Notes: generated by a model from the sequence alone, not told the origin. A DNA stretch of 64,000 bases from CBDCWT01 sp965223305 (GCA_965223305.1 CBDCWT010000011.1:62001-126000); one strand, 5' to 3'. Shown: positions 44,351 through 52,878, counted from the stretch's first letter. Translations and numbers: made by a program.

Positions 44351-45675
44351 ATGGCGATGGCCAGTTCTCTCTCCGGGCCGGAACGGACCGTTTCCGACAT
44401 TCGACGTGTTGCCCTCCTGTTTGCCGGTGGTCCTGCTCCCCGCGGGCGAACGCCGTCATCTCGACCTGCGCCGTGTCGTTCCTGCGCGGTGGGTTCGAAG
44501 TGATCGGAATCCGCCACGGTTATTCATCGCTGATCGACTATTCGCCGGATGAGCCGCTACGGGAAGGCCTTGACTACATGCAGATCACGCATCAGGTCAT
44601 CAAGCGGACGCGGAACTCTCAAGGTATCCTGATAGGCACGGCAAGAACGAATCCAGGCAAAGATGTCGCCGACCCGAGCCATCTCGAGGACCCCGAACGA
44701 GTCGCACCTCTCCGCCGAACCTATGAAGGCCTGCGGTCGCTGAACGTGGGACGCACTGATCTCGATCGGCGGCGATGATACGCTCAAAACCGCGAACAAA
44801 CTGAAGCTGTTCCAGGACCGGCTGCCGGCGACCGCCAAACGCATTCCCGTTGTGCATCTACCAAAGACAATTTGACAACGACTATTTCGGGATTGACTTC
44901 ACCTTCGGATTCTTCACGGCGGTGGACACACTGGCCTCTGAGATTCGCAATCTGCTGCACGACGCCGAGGCGAGCCGCTCTTACTTCTTGGCGGAGACTA
45001 TGGGCCGCAGCGCCGGCTGGCTGGCCTATGGTGCTGCGATCGCAGGAGAAGCGAGCCTGGTCATCAGCGTAGAAGACGTCGCAGATGACTACGCCGACGA
45101 AGAAGATTATCTGGACCCTTCGACCCAGAGAATGACAAGGCGGCCGACGATGAAGGTCGATCGTGTTATCGAGCGAATCGTGAAAACGATGGTCGCGCGA
45201 GAAGGTGAAGGCAAGGGCTACGGAGTCATTGTGATCGCCGAAGGGTCTGGCGGAGTTCCTGCCCAACCGGTATCTGGAAGGCATCCCCCGTGACGACCAC
45301 GGCCATATCTCGATCTCGGACGTCGAGCTGGGGCGCATGTTCGCCGAACTGGTCGCGCAGAGATACCGTCAGGAGACGGGCAGGTCGCGCAAAAGTCACC
45401 GGACTTCAGTTGGGCTACGAATCTCGTTTGCGCAAAGCCGAACGCCTTCGACGTCATGCTGGGTAGCCAGCTAGGTGTTGGAGCGTACCGGGCGTTTGGT
45501 CGAGGAACAGCACAACGGAGTCATGGTCTCCGTTTCCGGCCAGCTTGAACTTCATTACGAGCCGTTCGAGAGGCTCGTCGATCCCGAAACTCTAGTGACC
45601 AAGGTCCGTTTCATCGAAAAAGGCAGCGACTTCCATAGTCTCGCGAGGTTCCTGGAAACCGACGTCAACTTCTAG
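44351..45675 (+). pseudogene. pfp: pyrophosphate-dependent-type 6-phosphofructokinase, many frameshifts (probably sequence error)
   Basis: The enzyme phosphorylates fructose 6-phosphate. After an AAAGGAG site the ATG at 44351 begins MAMASSLSGPERTVSDIRRV, then LLFAGGPAP, HGYSSLIDYSPDEPLREGLD, ISIGGDDTLKTANKL, VVHLPKTIDNDYFG, ETMGRSAGWLAYGAAIAGEA, FLPNRYLEGIPRDDHGHIS and SLARFLETDVNF. GGDDT and PKTIDND (Lys instead of Gly) are the residues that favour pyrophosphate over ATP. Eight single-base excesses in runs explain all breaks: 44438-44441, 44444-44446, 44748-44750, 44871-44873, 45243-45245, 45391-45394, 45427-45429 and 45495-45497. Removing them gives 438 residues. It overlaps the convergent gene by four bases (CTAG). 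Confidence 0.87.
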
Positions 45676-46163
45676 CTCGCAAGGTAGACGACCCGCGCCT
45701 CGAGCGGATTGGTTTCCAACACCGCTATTGACGGCTTACCGTAGCTCCAGCCGCTGGTCTCGCCCGGATTGAGGAACAGCCGTCCCCGCTCGTCACGCGA
45801 AATGCTGGGTTTGTGAGTGTGCGCGAACACAACGACATCGGTGTCACCGTAGTCTCCTTGCAACAGAGCAAGCTGGTGGGTAACGAGGATTCTCGTGCCA
45901 TCGGGAGCGCGAAAACCGAAAGGTGGATCTCCTACCTCGCCGATGATCTGCAAGCCACCTCGGATCCCCAGCCGGTTGCCTTCATTGTCCCCGAAGCTGG
46001 CGACGAGCCGCGCCTGCAGTCGCCTCAGGGGCGGTATGGCAAACGTCGACACGAAGTCACCGGCGAAGACGACGAGTTCGCAGTTTCGCTCGTTGAACTC
46101 GGACACAGCTCGCCGAATGTTGTCCAGGTGGTCATGGGTATCGGCGAAGACTCCTATTCTCAT
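45672..46163 (-). CDS. YfcE/MJ0936-type metallophosphodiesterase
   Basis: A small cytosolic calcineurin-like phosphodiesterase of 163 residues. Metal ligands are seen in order: GVFADTHDHLDN near residue 3 (D-x-H), VVFAGDFVS near 33, SFGDNEGNR near 58 (the Asn of the GDN/GNCD site), LVTHQLAL near 95 and VVFAHTHKPS near 113 (HTH). The conserved NPGETSGW near 133 closes the fold. Length is typical (about 155-175). The ATG at 46163 has GAGGTG upstream; a GTG nine bases earlier is possible. It shares its last four bases with the convergent phosphofructokinase gene. In the other direction hisB ends 25 bases upstream, so it is probably the tail of the his operon. Confidence 0.9.
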   Translation of the reverse strand: MRIGVFADTHDHLDNIRRAVSEFNERNCELVVFAGDFVSTFAIPPLRRLQARLVASFGDNEGNRLGIRGGLQIIGEVGDPPFGFRAPDGTRILVTHQLALLQGDYGDTDVVVFAHTHKPSISRDERGRLFLNPGETSGWSYGKPSIAVLETNPLEARVVYLAS

Positions 46164-46187
46164 CTCCCTCACCTCAGACCGAGGACA

Positions 46188-46781
46188 CTACGAGCTCAAC
46201 GTTCCCTTAGTACTCGGTATGCCGGTCATACGGGGGTCGGCCTCGAGGGCCACTCGTAGGGCTCGCGCTGCGCTCTTGAAGATAGCCTCACTGATGTGGT
46301 GGCTGTTTCGACCATGATGCAACACAATGTGCAGATTGCAGAGCGCGTTCGCGGCAGCGGCCTGCCAGAAGTCCTCGACCAGCTCGCTGTCGAACTCACC
46401 GATCTTAGCCGTGGGAAAATCTGCGTCGAAGACAAGGAAATAGCGGCCGCTGAGGTCAATCGCCGCCGTTACCAACGTCTCCTCCATCGGCAAGGTAAAG
46501 TGTCCGTAGCGGCGGATTCCTGTCTTGCCTCCGGCTGCTTGCCGGATGGCCTGTCCGAAACAGATGCCAACATCTTCAACCGTGTGGTGCTGGTCGACGT
46601 GGAGGTCACCCTGTGCTTGAATCGACAGGTCTAGAGCACCGTGTTTCGCCAGCAGTTCGAGCATATGATCGAGGAAACCAACGCCAGTCGCTATCTGCGC
46701 CTGGCCGCTGCCATCGAGGTTCAGTTCCAACGTGATGTCGGTCTCTGCGGTTTTTCGCTGAATCGTCGCCGTGCGGTTCAT
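46188..46781 (-). CDS. hisB: imidazoleglycerol-phosphate dehydratase
   Basis: HisB removes water from imidazoleglycerol phosphate to give imidazoleacetol phosphate in histidine synthesis, using manganese. The 197-residue protein has all family motifs: FLDHMLELLAKHGALDL near residue 36, DQHHTVEDVGICFGQA near 62, the middle FTLPMEETLVTAAIDLSGR near 94, and LHHGRNSHHISEAIFKSAAR near 156. Length is normal for the monofunctional bacterial form. It starts ten bases after the hisC stop, completing a D-C-B run on the minus strand. Confidence 0.96.
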   Translation of the reverse strand: MNRTATIQRKTAETDITLELNLDGSGQAQIATGVGFLDHMLELLAKHGALDLSIQAQGDLHVDQHHTVEDVGICFGQAIRQAAGGKTGIRRYGHFTLPMEETLVTAAIDLSGRYFLVFDADFPTAKIGEFDSELVEDFWQAAAANALCNLHIVLHHGRNSHHISEAIFKSAARALRVALEADPRMTGIPSTKGTLSS

Positions 46782-46790
46782 TGAGTTGGC

Positions 46791-47840
46791 CTAAACAAGG
46801 TTCGACAGCAGGGTCAAGCACGCATCCATCTGGTCGTCGGTGCCAACACTAATCCTGAGACCGTCGCCCCAGTTTGGATAGTTCATGTATCGGACGAGCA
46901 CCTGGCTCCTTTTGAGACTCTCATAGAGAGGTCGCACAGGCTGGTCTTTCCGCGTGCACCAAACGAAGTTCGCCTTTGACGGCACGACCGAAAATCCCAT
47001 CTGTAGCAGATCCGACGTCATGCGTTCGCGAGTCGCAATTACACGGCGGCAGTTTTCAGCAAGCCAGTCCTGGTCGTCGATCGCTGCGGTGGCGCCCGCG
47101 ATCGACAGGGCATCGCAGTTGTACGAGTCCTTGACCTTCATCAGCTGGCCAATGATCGCCGGCTGCGCGATCAGGAACCCGAAACGGAGGCCGGCCAGTC
47201 CGTACGACTTGCTCATCGATCGAAGAACCATCAAGTTGTCGCATTGCTCGACGAGCCTCAGACAATGCTGGTCGGCAAAATCCGCGTAGGCTTCATCAAG
47301 CAGCAAAGGACAGGGCAATCGGTGTGCAAGCTCCAACACCTCGGCCGGCGTAATCGTTGTACCCGATGGGTTGTTCGGGTTCGGCAGGAAGGCAAGTCGT
47401 AGGTTGCCGGCATTGTCAGCAAACGCTGACGAGAGCGACCAGTCTGGATTGAACGCAATCTCCTGACACGCTGTCCCCTGTATCTCCGCCAGCGTCTTAT
47501 ACAGTACATAGCTGGGGTACGGCACCCTCAGCAACTGGCCTTCGCCGACCAGGCAGCGGATCACAATCGTGAGCACATCGTCGCTGCCGTTCCCACAGAG
47601 GATCCAATCTGGATCGACGCCCAAGACCTCGCCCGCCCGCCGGCGGAACGAACTGGCAGTTGGGTCGGGGTAGCGAACGAGTCCGGTGACCAGCGCTCGA
47701 TCGATCGCCTGAATCACACGTGACGAAGGAGGATACGGGTTCTCATTCGTGTTCAGCTTGATGCACTTACCGGCTCGCGGCTGCTCCCCCGGCTTGTAGC
47801 CGGACATCGCGGCAATGTTCGGTCGCACGAAGTTGGTCAT
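46791..47840 (-). CDS. hisC: histidinol-phosphate aminotransferase
   Basis: HisC is a PLP enzyme that transaminates imidazoleacetol phosphate to histidinol phosphate. The ATG at 47840 gives 349 residues beginning MTNFVRPNIAAMSGYKPGEQ, a typical start. Family marks are KLNTNENPYPPS near residue 31, GNGSDDVLTIVIR near 83, FLPNPNNPSGTT near 152, DEAYADF near 182 and the PLP-binding Lys in RSMSKSYGLAGLRFGFLIA near 207. In-frame sequence extends to a TTG at 47933 inside hisD, which is unlikely to be used. It lies between hisD (58 bases upstream) and hisB (10 bases downstream). Confidence 0.95.
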   Translation of the reverse strand: MTNFVRPNIAAMSGYKPGEQPRAGKCIKLNTNENPYPPSSRVIQAIDRALVTGLVRYPDPTASSFRRRAGEVLGVDPDWILCGNGSDDVLTIVIRCLVGEGQLLRVPYPSYVLYKTLAEIQGTACQEIAFNPDWSLSSAFADNAGNLRLAFLPNPNNPSGTTITPAEVLELAHRLPCPLLLDEAYADFADQHCLRLVEQCDNLMVLRSMSKSYGLAGLRFGFLIAQPAIIGQLMKVKDSYNCDALSIAGATAAIDDQDWLAENCRRVIATRERMTSDLLQMGFSVVPSKANFVWCTRKDQPVRPLYESLKRSQVLVRYMNYPNWGDGLRISVGTDDQMDACLTLLSNLV

Positions 47841-47898
47841 CGTTGTCAGAAGTCCGTGGTCGATTTGTGGAATAGCAGCTTGCAGTGGGTCCCGCCGC

Positions 47899-49269
47899 TC
47901 AGTCGCTTTGGGGTGCAGCGAGGCGAACGTCAACGCTGTTGCGATGAGCGGTCAGCCCTTCCTTGTCGGCCATTCTCTGCACGTCGGGCGCAACCTGACG
48001 GAAGCCGCACTCGTCAAAGTGAATCACACTGCTACTGCGGAGGAAGTCGTTCGCCGACAGCCCAGAGGCCCAGCGGGCGGTCCCGCCCGTCGGTAACACG
48101 TGGGACGGACCAGCGGCGTAGTCTCCTAGAGCCACAGGGCTGTAGTTGCCCAGAAAAACCGCCCCTGCCGCATGCAGCTTCCCCAATAGTTTCTCGGGAT
48201 CGTGCGTAGCGATATGCAGATGTTCCGGCGCAATCTGGTTTGTCACCTTGCATCCTTCGTCCTCGTCTCGGACCAGAATCAGGGCCCCGAAACTCTCTAG
48301 GCTCTGCACGGTCAGCTCACTGCGCGACAACCGAGTCACTTGGCGTTGAACTTCTTCAAACGTGGCGTCCAGGACAGTTCGATCCCAGCTGACGAGTATA
48401 CTTGCTCCGGGCGCATGTTCGGCCTGCGCCAGCAGATCGGCTGCCGCGAACGCGGGGTTCGTTGTGCGATCGGCGATCACCACGACCTCGCTTGGTCCAG
48501 CAATCGAGTCAATGTCGACCTGACCATAGACATGCTGCTTGGCCAGTGCAACAAACAAATTTCCGGGACCTACGATCTTGTCAACCGCCGGGAGCCCCTC
48601 AACACCGTACGCCATGGCGGCTACTGCTTGGGCTCCGCCGATGCGGTAGACCTCCGTGACTCCCACTTCGCGACAGGTCGCGAGCACATCCGGGTTGTTC
48701 GCCCCGTACTCTGTCGGCGGGGCGACCACCGCCACCTGGTCGACGCCGGCGACCTGGGCAGGCACGACAGTCATCAGAACCGTGGACGGATACGCGGCCG
48801 CGCCCCCCGGTACACATACGCCAACGCGCCGCAAAGGAAGGTATCTCTGCCTGAGGACGACACCATCCGGCCGTTGAGCCACAACGTCTCGGTGCAGGAT
48901 CGCCCGTTGAAAGTCGGCGATGTTTTCGCGTATCCGCCGCACAGTCGCCAAGAAATCCGGATCTGCCTGAGCGTACGATCGCTCGATCTCCTCTTCGCTG
49001 ACCCGTATCGTCTGTGCGTCGAGCTGTTTCTTGTCGAGGCGCTCGCAGTAGTCCAACACCGCACGCAACCCCTTGGCGCCGACGTCTCCGCAGATCTGCT
49101 GGACAACCTGTTGCGGAGAGAGTGGCTGACCGAAAACTTCGACAGTCAACTGCCGACCGGCCGGGCTGACAACATCCCCACGGGGACTCAGCTTCTCGCG
49201 CAGCTCGCGCAGCCGCTGCGCAACATCATCGCGACTGGTGTCGATTCGCTGAATAGTTACGCCCATCAT
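47899..49269 (-). CDS. hisD: histidinol dehydrogenase
   Basis: HisD oxidises histidinol to histidine in two NAD-dependent steps with zinc. From the ATG at 49269 the protein is 456 residues. Signature segments are PLRRVGVCVPGGAAAYPSTV near residue 118, IGGAQAVAAMAYG near 187, KIVGPGNLFVALAKQ near 205, the metal-site region DSIAGPSEVVVIAD near 228 and EHAPGASILVS near 253, IAPEHLHI near 316, and the C-terminal NDFLRSSSVIHFDECG near 395. An alternative ATG three bases later and a longer TTG frame to 49296 exist. No other his genes occur nearby, so the operon is partial. Confidence 0.96.
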   Translation of the reverse strand: MMGVTIQRIDTSRDDVAQRLRELREKLSPRGDVVSPAGRQLTVEVFGQPLSPQQVVQQICGDVGAKGLRAVLDYCERLDKKQLDAQTIRVSEEEIERSYAQADPDFLATVRRIRENIADFQRAILHRDVVAQRPDGVVLRQRYLPLRRVGVCVPGGAAAYPSTVLMTVVPAQVAGVDQVAVVAPPTEYGANNPDVLATCREVGVTEVYRIGGAQAVAAMAYGVEGLPAVDKIVGPGNLFVALAKQHVYGQVDIDSIAGPSEVVVIADRTTNPAFAAADLLAQAEHAPGASILVSWDRTVLDATFEEVQRQVTRLSRSELTVQSLESFGALILVRDEDEGCKVTNQIAPEHLHIATHDPEKLLGKLHAAGAVFLGNYSPVALGDYAAGPSHVLPTGGTARWASGLSANDFLRSSSVIHFDECGFRQVAPDVQRMADKEGLTAHRNSVDVRLAAPQSD

Positions 49270-49397
49270 GCATCGCCCGACTAGAAGGAAGGTCAACGAA
49301 CTCCCTATTTTGTTCGCGTTTTTTCCTCAGGAATAGTGCAAATCGCACGTCGGCGGTTTCGCTTGCCGCCAGCTGGCAGCTCAAGTCAGTCCCAACT

Positions 49398-50336
49398 CTA
49401 CTCGCCGGGGAAGGACAACGCGATCCACTTCACTTCCAGCTGGACGCCCGGCTCGACCCGCACGGTCATCTGATGTTGGCCGGTTTGTGGTACTGACAGG
49501 TAGTGCTCGTCGACAACAAATGAATCACTGGGCTGGACCCCACATCGTATCTCCTCATCCCCCACACCGAGCAGATAGGCGCCTCTGCCGCCGGCGCGGC
49601 GCGTGACCCTGATCAAGAAAACACGCTGGGGAGGCAGTTTATGGACTTGAAAATGCCAGCAAGCGACGTCCCCGTCGCCTGCCCAACCGCTCAGCAGGTC
49701 GTCAAAACCGGCGCTGGTCAGCTGCAATTCTCCGGTTAGCGCGGCCAGCGAGGGGGCTAGATTCACCGCTCCATTACCCTCCTGCTGAACTGGCAACGGA
49801 GCTGGCGAAGCAGACGGCGGTGTCTCCTCAACCGGCGGACGACTCGTCGGGGTATTGGGAGTGCTGGCAAGCTGACGCCGGATGTTGCCAAAGTACCAAA
49901 CACCGCACGCGATCACTCCCATCGCAGCCAGGGCGATGGGCGGAAACCAAAGCCGCCGGTAGTAAGGGACAGGTTGGGTGAGTTGCCCGTGGGCAACCTG
50001 GATCGGTTCGGGCACTACCATTGGGTCGGGCGGAGCCACCGACTGCACACGATCGTCGGCAGCCGGTTGGCGCAGTGTCTGATCGTAGGCGGCCTTGGTG
50101 TCGGGGCTCAGCAGGCAGAGCTTGGCGGCCGAGATCTCGTTCAGAAGTTGCTGCGTTTCAGCGGAATGGGGACCAGTCTGGTACTGGCGGACCAACAACA
50201 TCCGCTGATCAGCCGCCCGCTCGATCGTAGCGGAATCGGCTTCGAACGTCTCCAGGCCCAGTAGTCGATAGTGATCAATCGGCCGCTCGTGAACGAAGAT
50301 TCCGAGCCATTTGCGGTAGGGATCGAACGCGGCCAT
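49398..50336 (-). CDS. J-domain-like protein with transmembrane segment and beta-rich C-terminus
   Basis: The ATG at 50336 gives 312 residues starting MAAFDPYRKWLGI. Residues about 20-90 resemble a degenerate J-domain (DHYRLLGLETFEADSATIER and LCLLSPDTKAAYDQTLR). The His-Pro-Asp loop that activates Hsp70 is absent, with QYQTG in its place, so classical DnaJ function is doubtful. A transmembrane helix (PPIALAAMGVIACGVWYF) follows near 135, then a Pro-rich linker and a C-terminal beta domain (about 205-310). A similar J-like head on membrane proteins is common in planctomycetes. An in-frame extension to 50423 runs close to the repeat at 50429. It follows hisD at a distance, in the same direction. 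Confidence 0.75.
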   Translation of the reverse strand: MAAFDPYRKWLGIFVHERPIDHYRLLGLETFEADSATIERAADQRMLLVRQYQTGPHSAETQQLLNEISAAKLCLLSPDTKAAYDQTLRQPAADDRVQSVAPPDPMVVPEPIQVAHGQLTQPVPYYRRLWFPPIALAAMGVIACGVWYFGNIRRQLASTPNTPTSRPPVEETPPSASPAPLPVQQEGNGAVNLAPSLAALTGELQLTSAGFDDLLSGWAGDGDVACWHFQVHKLPPQRVFLIRVTRRAGGRGAYLLGVGDEEIRCGVQPSDSFVVDEHYLSVPQTGQHQMTVRVEPGVQLEVKWIALSFPGE

Positions 50337-50428
50337 CGACCGTGAACCAGGTGCAGAGGAAGGGACTTTCTTCACGATAGCCACTTGGGGCCAGACCGTC
50401 CACCGTTGCCGCGATGCGATCACGAGCC

Positions 50429-50608
50429 TAGCCCGAATTATTCATGAGCGATCTGCTGCGAGGTCGTAAGTCCATCCGTGGCTTCGTCATGCTTCACAAT
50501 TCTCCCTCGACGTATTGCTCCAATACGCCTGCGGAAGAATTGCTCGCCTTCCTTGCCACGAACGTACTTACAACCTCTCGCCACGATCTTCATGAATTAT
50601 CCGGGCTA
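50429..50608. repeat. 180-bp palindromic interspersed repeat, copy 3 of 3
   Basis: The cleanest copy: TAGCCCGAATTATTCATGA at the left end and TCATGAATTATCCGGGCTA at the right, matching as inverted repeats with two mismatches. TA lies at both ends, as in copy 1. It sits between divergent genes, 92 bases upstream of the J-like gene and 26 bases upstream of the GxxExxY gene. It contains an open frame from 50444 that the other copies share, but changes between copies are mostly non-synonymous. Confidence 0.9.
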
Positions 50609-50634
50609 GCATTCCCTCGGGAGGGGCAAGACAG

Positions 50635-51417
50635 ATGTCGGTTGTGACTCACGCGGATCTGCATCGAATCGGCCAGGAGGAGTTCGGGGAGATTGCCTAT
50701 CGCATCCTCCAGCAAATCTTCATCCTGCACAATGAACTGGGCCGGTTTCTTGACGAGGAGATCTACAAGAACGCTGTTGTCCGCCGACTAGAAGGAGCTG
50801 AAAGCAACATCCGAATTGAAGTCCGGTATGAGGACTTCGCGAAACAGTATCTTGTCGACTTGCTCGTAGATGGCGGGGCACTGTTCGAGCTAAGGGCCGT
50901 TCGCACCCTGGGCGCAGAGCATCGCTCGCAACTGCTGAACTACCTCATGCTCACCGGACTGTCACATGGAAAGCTGGTCAACATGCGAACCGATCTGGTT
51001 CAGCATGAATTCGTCAACACGAGTCTAACGCTAGGCGATCGGGCAACGTTTCAGATTCTGGTCTCCGATTGGAAGGACCCGGTTCGGGACGGACGGTCGT
51101 TTCAAGCATGGTTCGAGGGCTTCCTGCGCGAAGTTGGCGTTGGGCTGGATCTACACCTCTATCAGGCTGCTGTCTCACATTTCTTCGGTGGAACGGTTCA
51201 AGACATCAACATCGAAGTCGACGGTAACGTCGTTGGATCTCAAAGGGTCCAACTAGCAACCGTCGATTGGGGTGTGACAGTCACGATGCTTGTCCAGCAA
51301 CGTAGTTATGAAGAACATCTGCGCCGCTTCCTGCGTCACACACCGCTCAGTGGCATACACTGGATCAACATCACGCGGCGGGCGGTTACGTTCAAGTCAC
51401 TCCCAAAAGCAGTTTGA
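50635..51417 (+). CDS. GxxExxY family protein, extended form
   Basis: The 260-residue protein has the GxxExxY core (also called PDDEXK_3-like): EEFGEIAYRILQQIFILHNE near residue 15, LGRFLDEEIYKNAVVRRL near 35, then VDLLVDGGALFELRAVRTL near 77. The predicted nuclease Asp and Glu are visible (VDLLVDGG, FELRAV), although the usual Lys after Glu is Arg here. Ordinary members are about 125-140 residues; this one adds about 130 residues after LLNYLMLTGLSHGKLVNM, with VQHEFVNTSLTL and QLATVDWGVTVTML strands. Its last ~30 residues (RFLRHTPLSGIHWINITRR onward) are encoded by the first unit of the tandem repeat array. Start is the ATG at 50641-class region beginning at 50635 after a GGGAGGGG site. Role unknown. 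Confidence 0.78.
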   Translation: MSVVTHADLHRIGQEEFGEIAYRILQQIFILHNELGRFLDEEIYKNAVVRRLEGAESNIRIEVRYEDFAKQYLVDLLVDGGALFELRAVRTLGAEHRSQLLNYLMLTGLSHGKLVNMRTDLVQHEFVNTSLTLGDRATFQILVSDWKDPVRDGRSFQAWFEGFLREVGVGLDLHLYQAAVSHFFGGTVQDINIEVDGNVVGSQRVQLATVDWGVTVTMLVQQRSYEEHLRRFLRHTPLSGIHWINITRRAVTFKSLPKAV

Positions 51418-52070
51418 AGCTACGCCATCTTTCTGTCCCAATTTTTTTTCTGTCATCCAAAATCTGCTCGCCGATCTGCTTAACGACAGAAAGATTGGGA
51501 CAGAAAAATCGACTACTGCTACGTCTTGCGGCCAGGTGATCGATGTTCTGCTACCAGCAGCACGCACGTCGGACGGGCCTGCACTGGATCAACATCACGC
51601 GGCAGGGCAGCTACGTTCAGGTCACTCGAGAAGTTTGAAGCTACGCCATCTTTCTGTCCCAATTTTTCTGTCATCCAAAACCTGCTTGCCGATCTGCTTA
51701 ACGACAGAAAGATTGGGACAGAAAAATCGACTACCGTTACGTCTTGCGGCCAGGCGATCGATGTTCTACTACCGGCAGCACGCACGTTGGACAGCCTGCA
51801 CTGGATCAACATCACGCGGCAGGCAACTGCGTTCAAGTCACTCAAGAAGGTCTGAAGCTACGCCATCTTTCTGTCCCAATTTTTCTGTCATCGAAACCTG
51901 CTCGCCGATCTGCTTGACGACAGAAAGATTGGGACAGAAAAATCGACTGCCGCTGCGTCCTGCGGCTAGGCGATAGATGTTCTGCTACTGGCAGCACGCA
52001 CGTTGGACGGGCCTGCGGATCAACGTCATGCGGCTGGCGCCTGGGTTCAACTCACGAGAAAGTCCGGGGC
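51328..52070 (+). repeat. ~217-bp tandem repeat array, 3.4 units, each full unit with a hairpin
   Basis: Units start at about 51328, 51545, 51764 and 51980 (the last partial). Each begins with a coding-like segment ending in TGA: in unit 1 it is the true 3' end of the GxxExxY gene, in units 2 and 3 it reads LHWINITRQ plus variable residues. Then comes a spacer with an inverted repeat. Left arms start TTTCTGTCCCAAT at 51430, 51651 and 51868; right arms, GACAGAAAGATTGGGACAG, are at 51485, 51703 and 51919. Arms of 22 bases pair with one mismatch in units 2 and 3; loops are about 30 bases. No separate gene is supported in this 690-base gap. Confidence 0.88.
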
Positions 52071-52107
52071 TATCTTTCTGCTCCTGACTGCTCCTGATTT
52101 TTCTGTC

Positions 52108-52878
52108 TCACGACGAACGCACGGCGGTTATCGCTTGCTGCAGCGCGGCCTGGTAAATCCATAAGTCGCCGTTGTAAGAGATGCAGCGGAACCCCTGCTC
52201 GATGCGCGTGCGCGCCTCGTCTACGTTCAGCACCATGAAACCAGCCGCCTTGGCATGCTGGTTGGCTGCCGCCACCACTTGTTGAAGCGCCTCGAGGAAC
52301 TTAGGGTGTTCGAACTGGCCGGGAATTCCCAAGGAAGCACTCAAGTCAAATTGGCCGATCCACAACACGTCGATCCCGTCGACACCGGCTATTTCGTTGA
52401 CATTGGCCAGTCCTGTTGCGGTCTCGATCTGAGCGATCAACAGCATCTCGTCGTTAGCAGACCGCATTTTCTCCGCAACATCACCGCCCGTGTAGTCATC
52501 ATGGGCAATGGTGAACGCGGCGCCACGACGGCCGCGCGGCGGATACTTGATGCAATCGACCAGCCGCTGCGCTTCGTCGCGTGTCTCGACCATGGGCACC
52601 ATGATGCCCAACGAACCCATGTCGAGTACGCGAGCCAGGAAGTGGTAGTCCTTGGCTGGAACGCGGACCAGCGGAGCAATACGTTCTCGCGGAGTACTGG
52701 CGATCAGACTGCGAATCGTCTCGACGCTCCACCCAGTGTGCTCCATATCGAAGATGACGAATTCGGCGCCGGCCTCCGCGGCCAGCCGTGCGATGCCGCT
52801 CGTATTGAACTCAAATACGAAAGTTCCTAAAGAGATTTCGCCTCGGCCCAGTTTCTGCTTGACGGAATTGGATGACAT
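52108..52878 (-). CDS. HpcH/HpaI aldolase family protein
   Basis: The family cleaves or forms 2-keto acids by a metal-dependent aldol reaction. The ATG at 52878 gives 256 residues starting MSSNSVKQKLGRGEISLGTF. Marks of the TIM barrel are EFVIFDMEHTGWSVETI near residue 42, APLVRVPAKDYHFLARVLD near 72, GIMVPMVETRDEAQRLVDCI near 94, YPPRGRRGAAF near 117, MLLIAQIETATGLANVNEIA near 148, and DVLWIGQFDLSASLGIPGQF near 172. Metal-binding Glu and Asp are visible in QIETATG and QFDLS. Longer in-frame sequence upstream belongs to the opposite strand's gene. It is divergent from the DgcN-like gene, with 199 bases between starts. Confidence 0.93.
   Translation of the reverse strand: MSSNSVKQKLGRGEISLGTFVFEFNTSGIARLAAEAGAEFVIFDMEHTGWSVETIRSLIASTPRERIAPLVRVPAKDYHFLARVLDMGSLGIMVPMVETRDEAQRLVDCIKYPPRGRRGAAFTIAHDDYTGGDVAEKMRSANDEMLLIAQIETATGLANVNEIAGVDGIDVLWIGQFDLSASLGIPGQFEHPKFLEALQQVVAAANQHAKAAGFMVLNVDEARTRIEQGFRCISYNGDLWIYQAALQQAITAVRSS

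Noticed and set aside
42650..45675. Programmed ribosomal frameshifting in accC or the phosphofructokinase
   Set aside because: About 17 shifts, nearly all extra bases in short runs, with no slippery-site-plus-structure pattern; known homologues do not use frameshifting.
50444..50647. A small gene inside the 180-bp repeat (MSDLLRGRKSI onward)
   Set aside because: The frame exists in all three copies, but differences between them are mostly non-synonymous and one copy lacks the stop inside the element. The palindromic structure explains the open frame.
51328..52070. Diversity-generating retroelement with template and variable repeats
   Set aside because: No reverse transcriptase, and differences between units are not concentrated at adenines; they include length changes and all base types.
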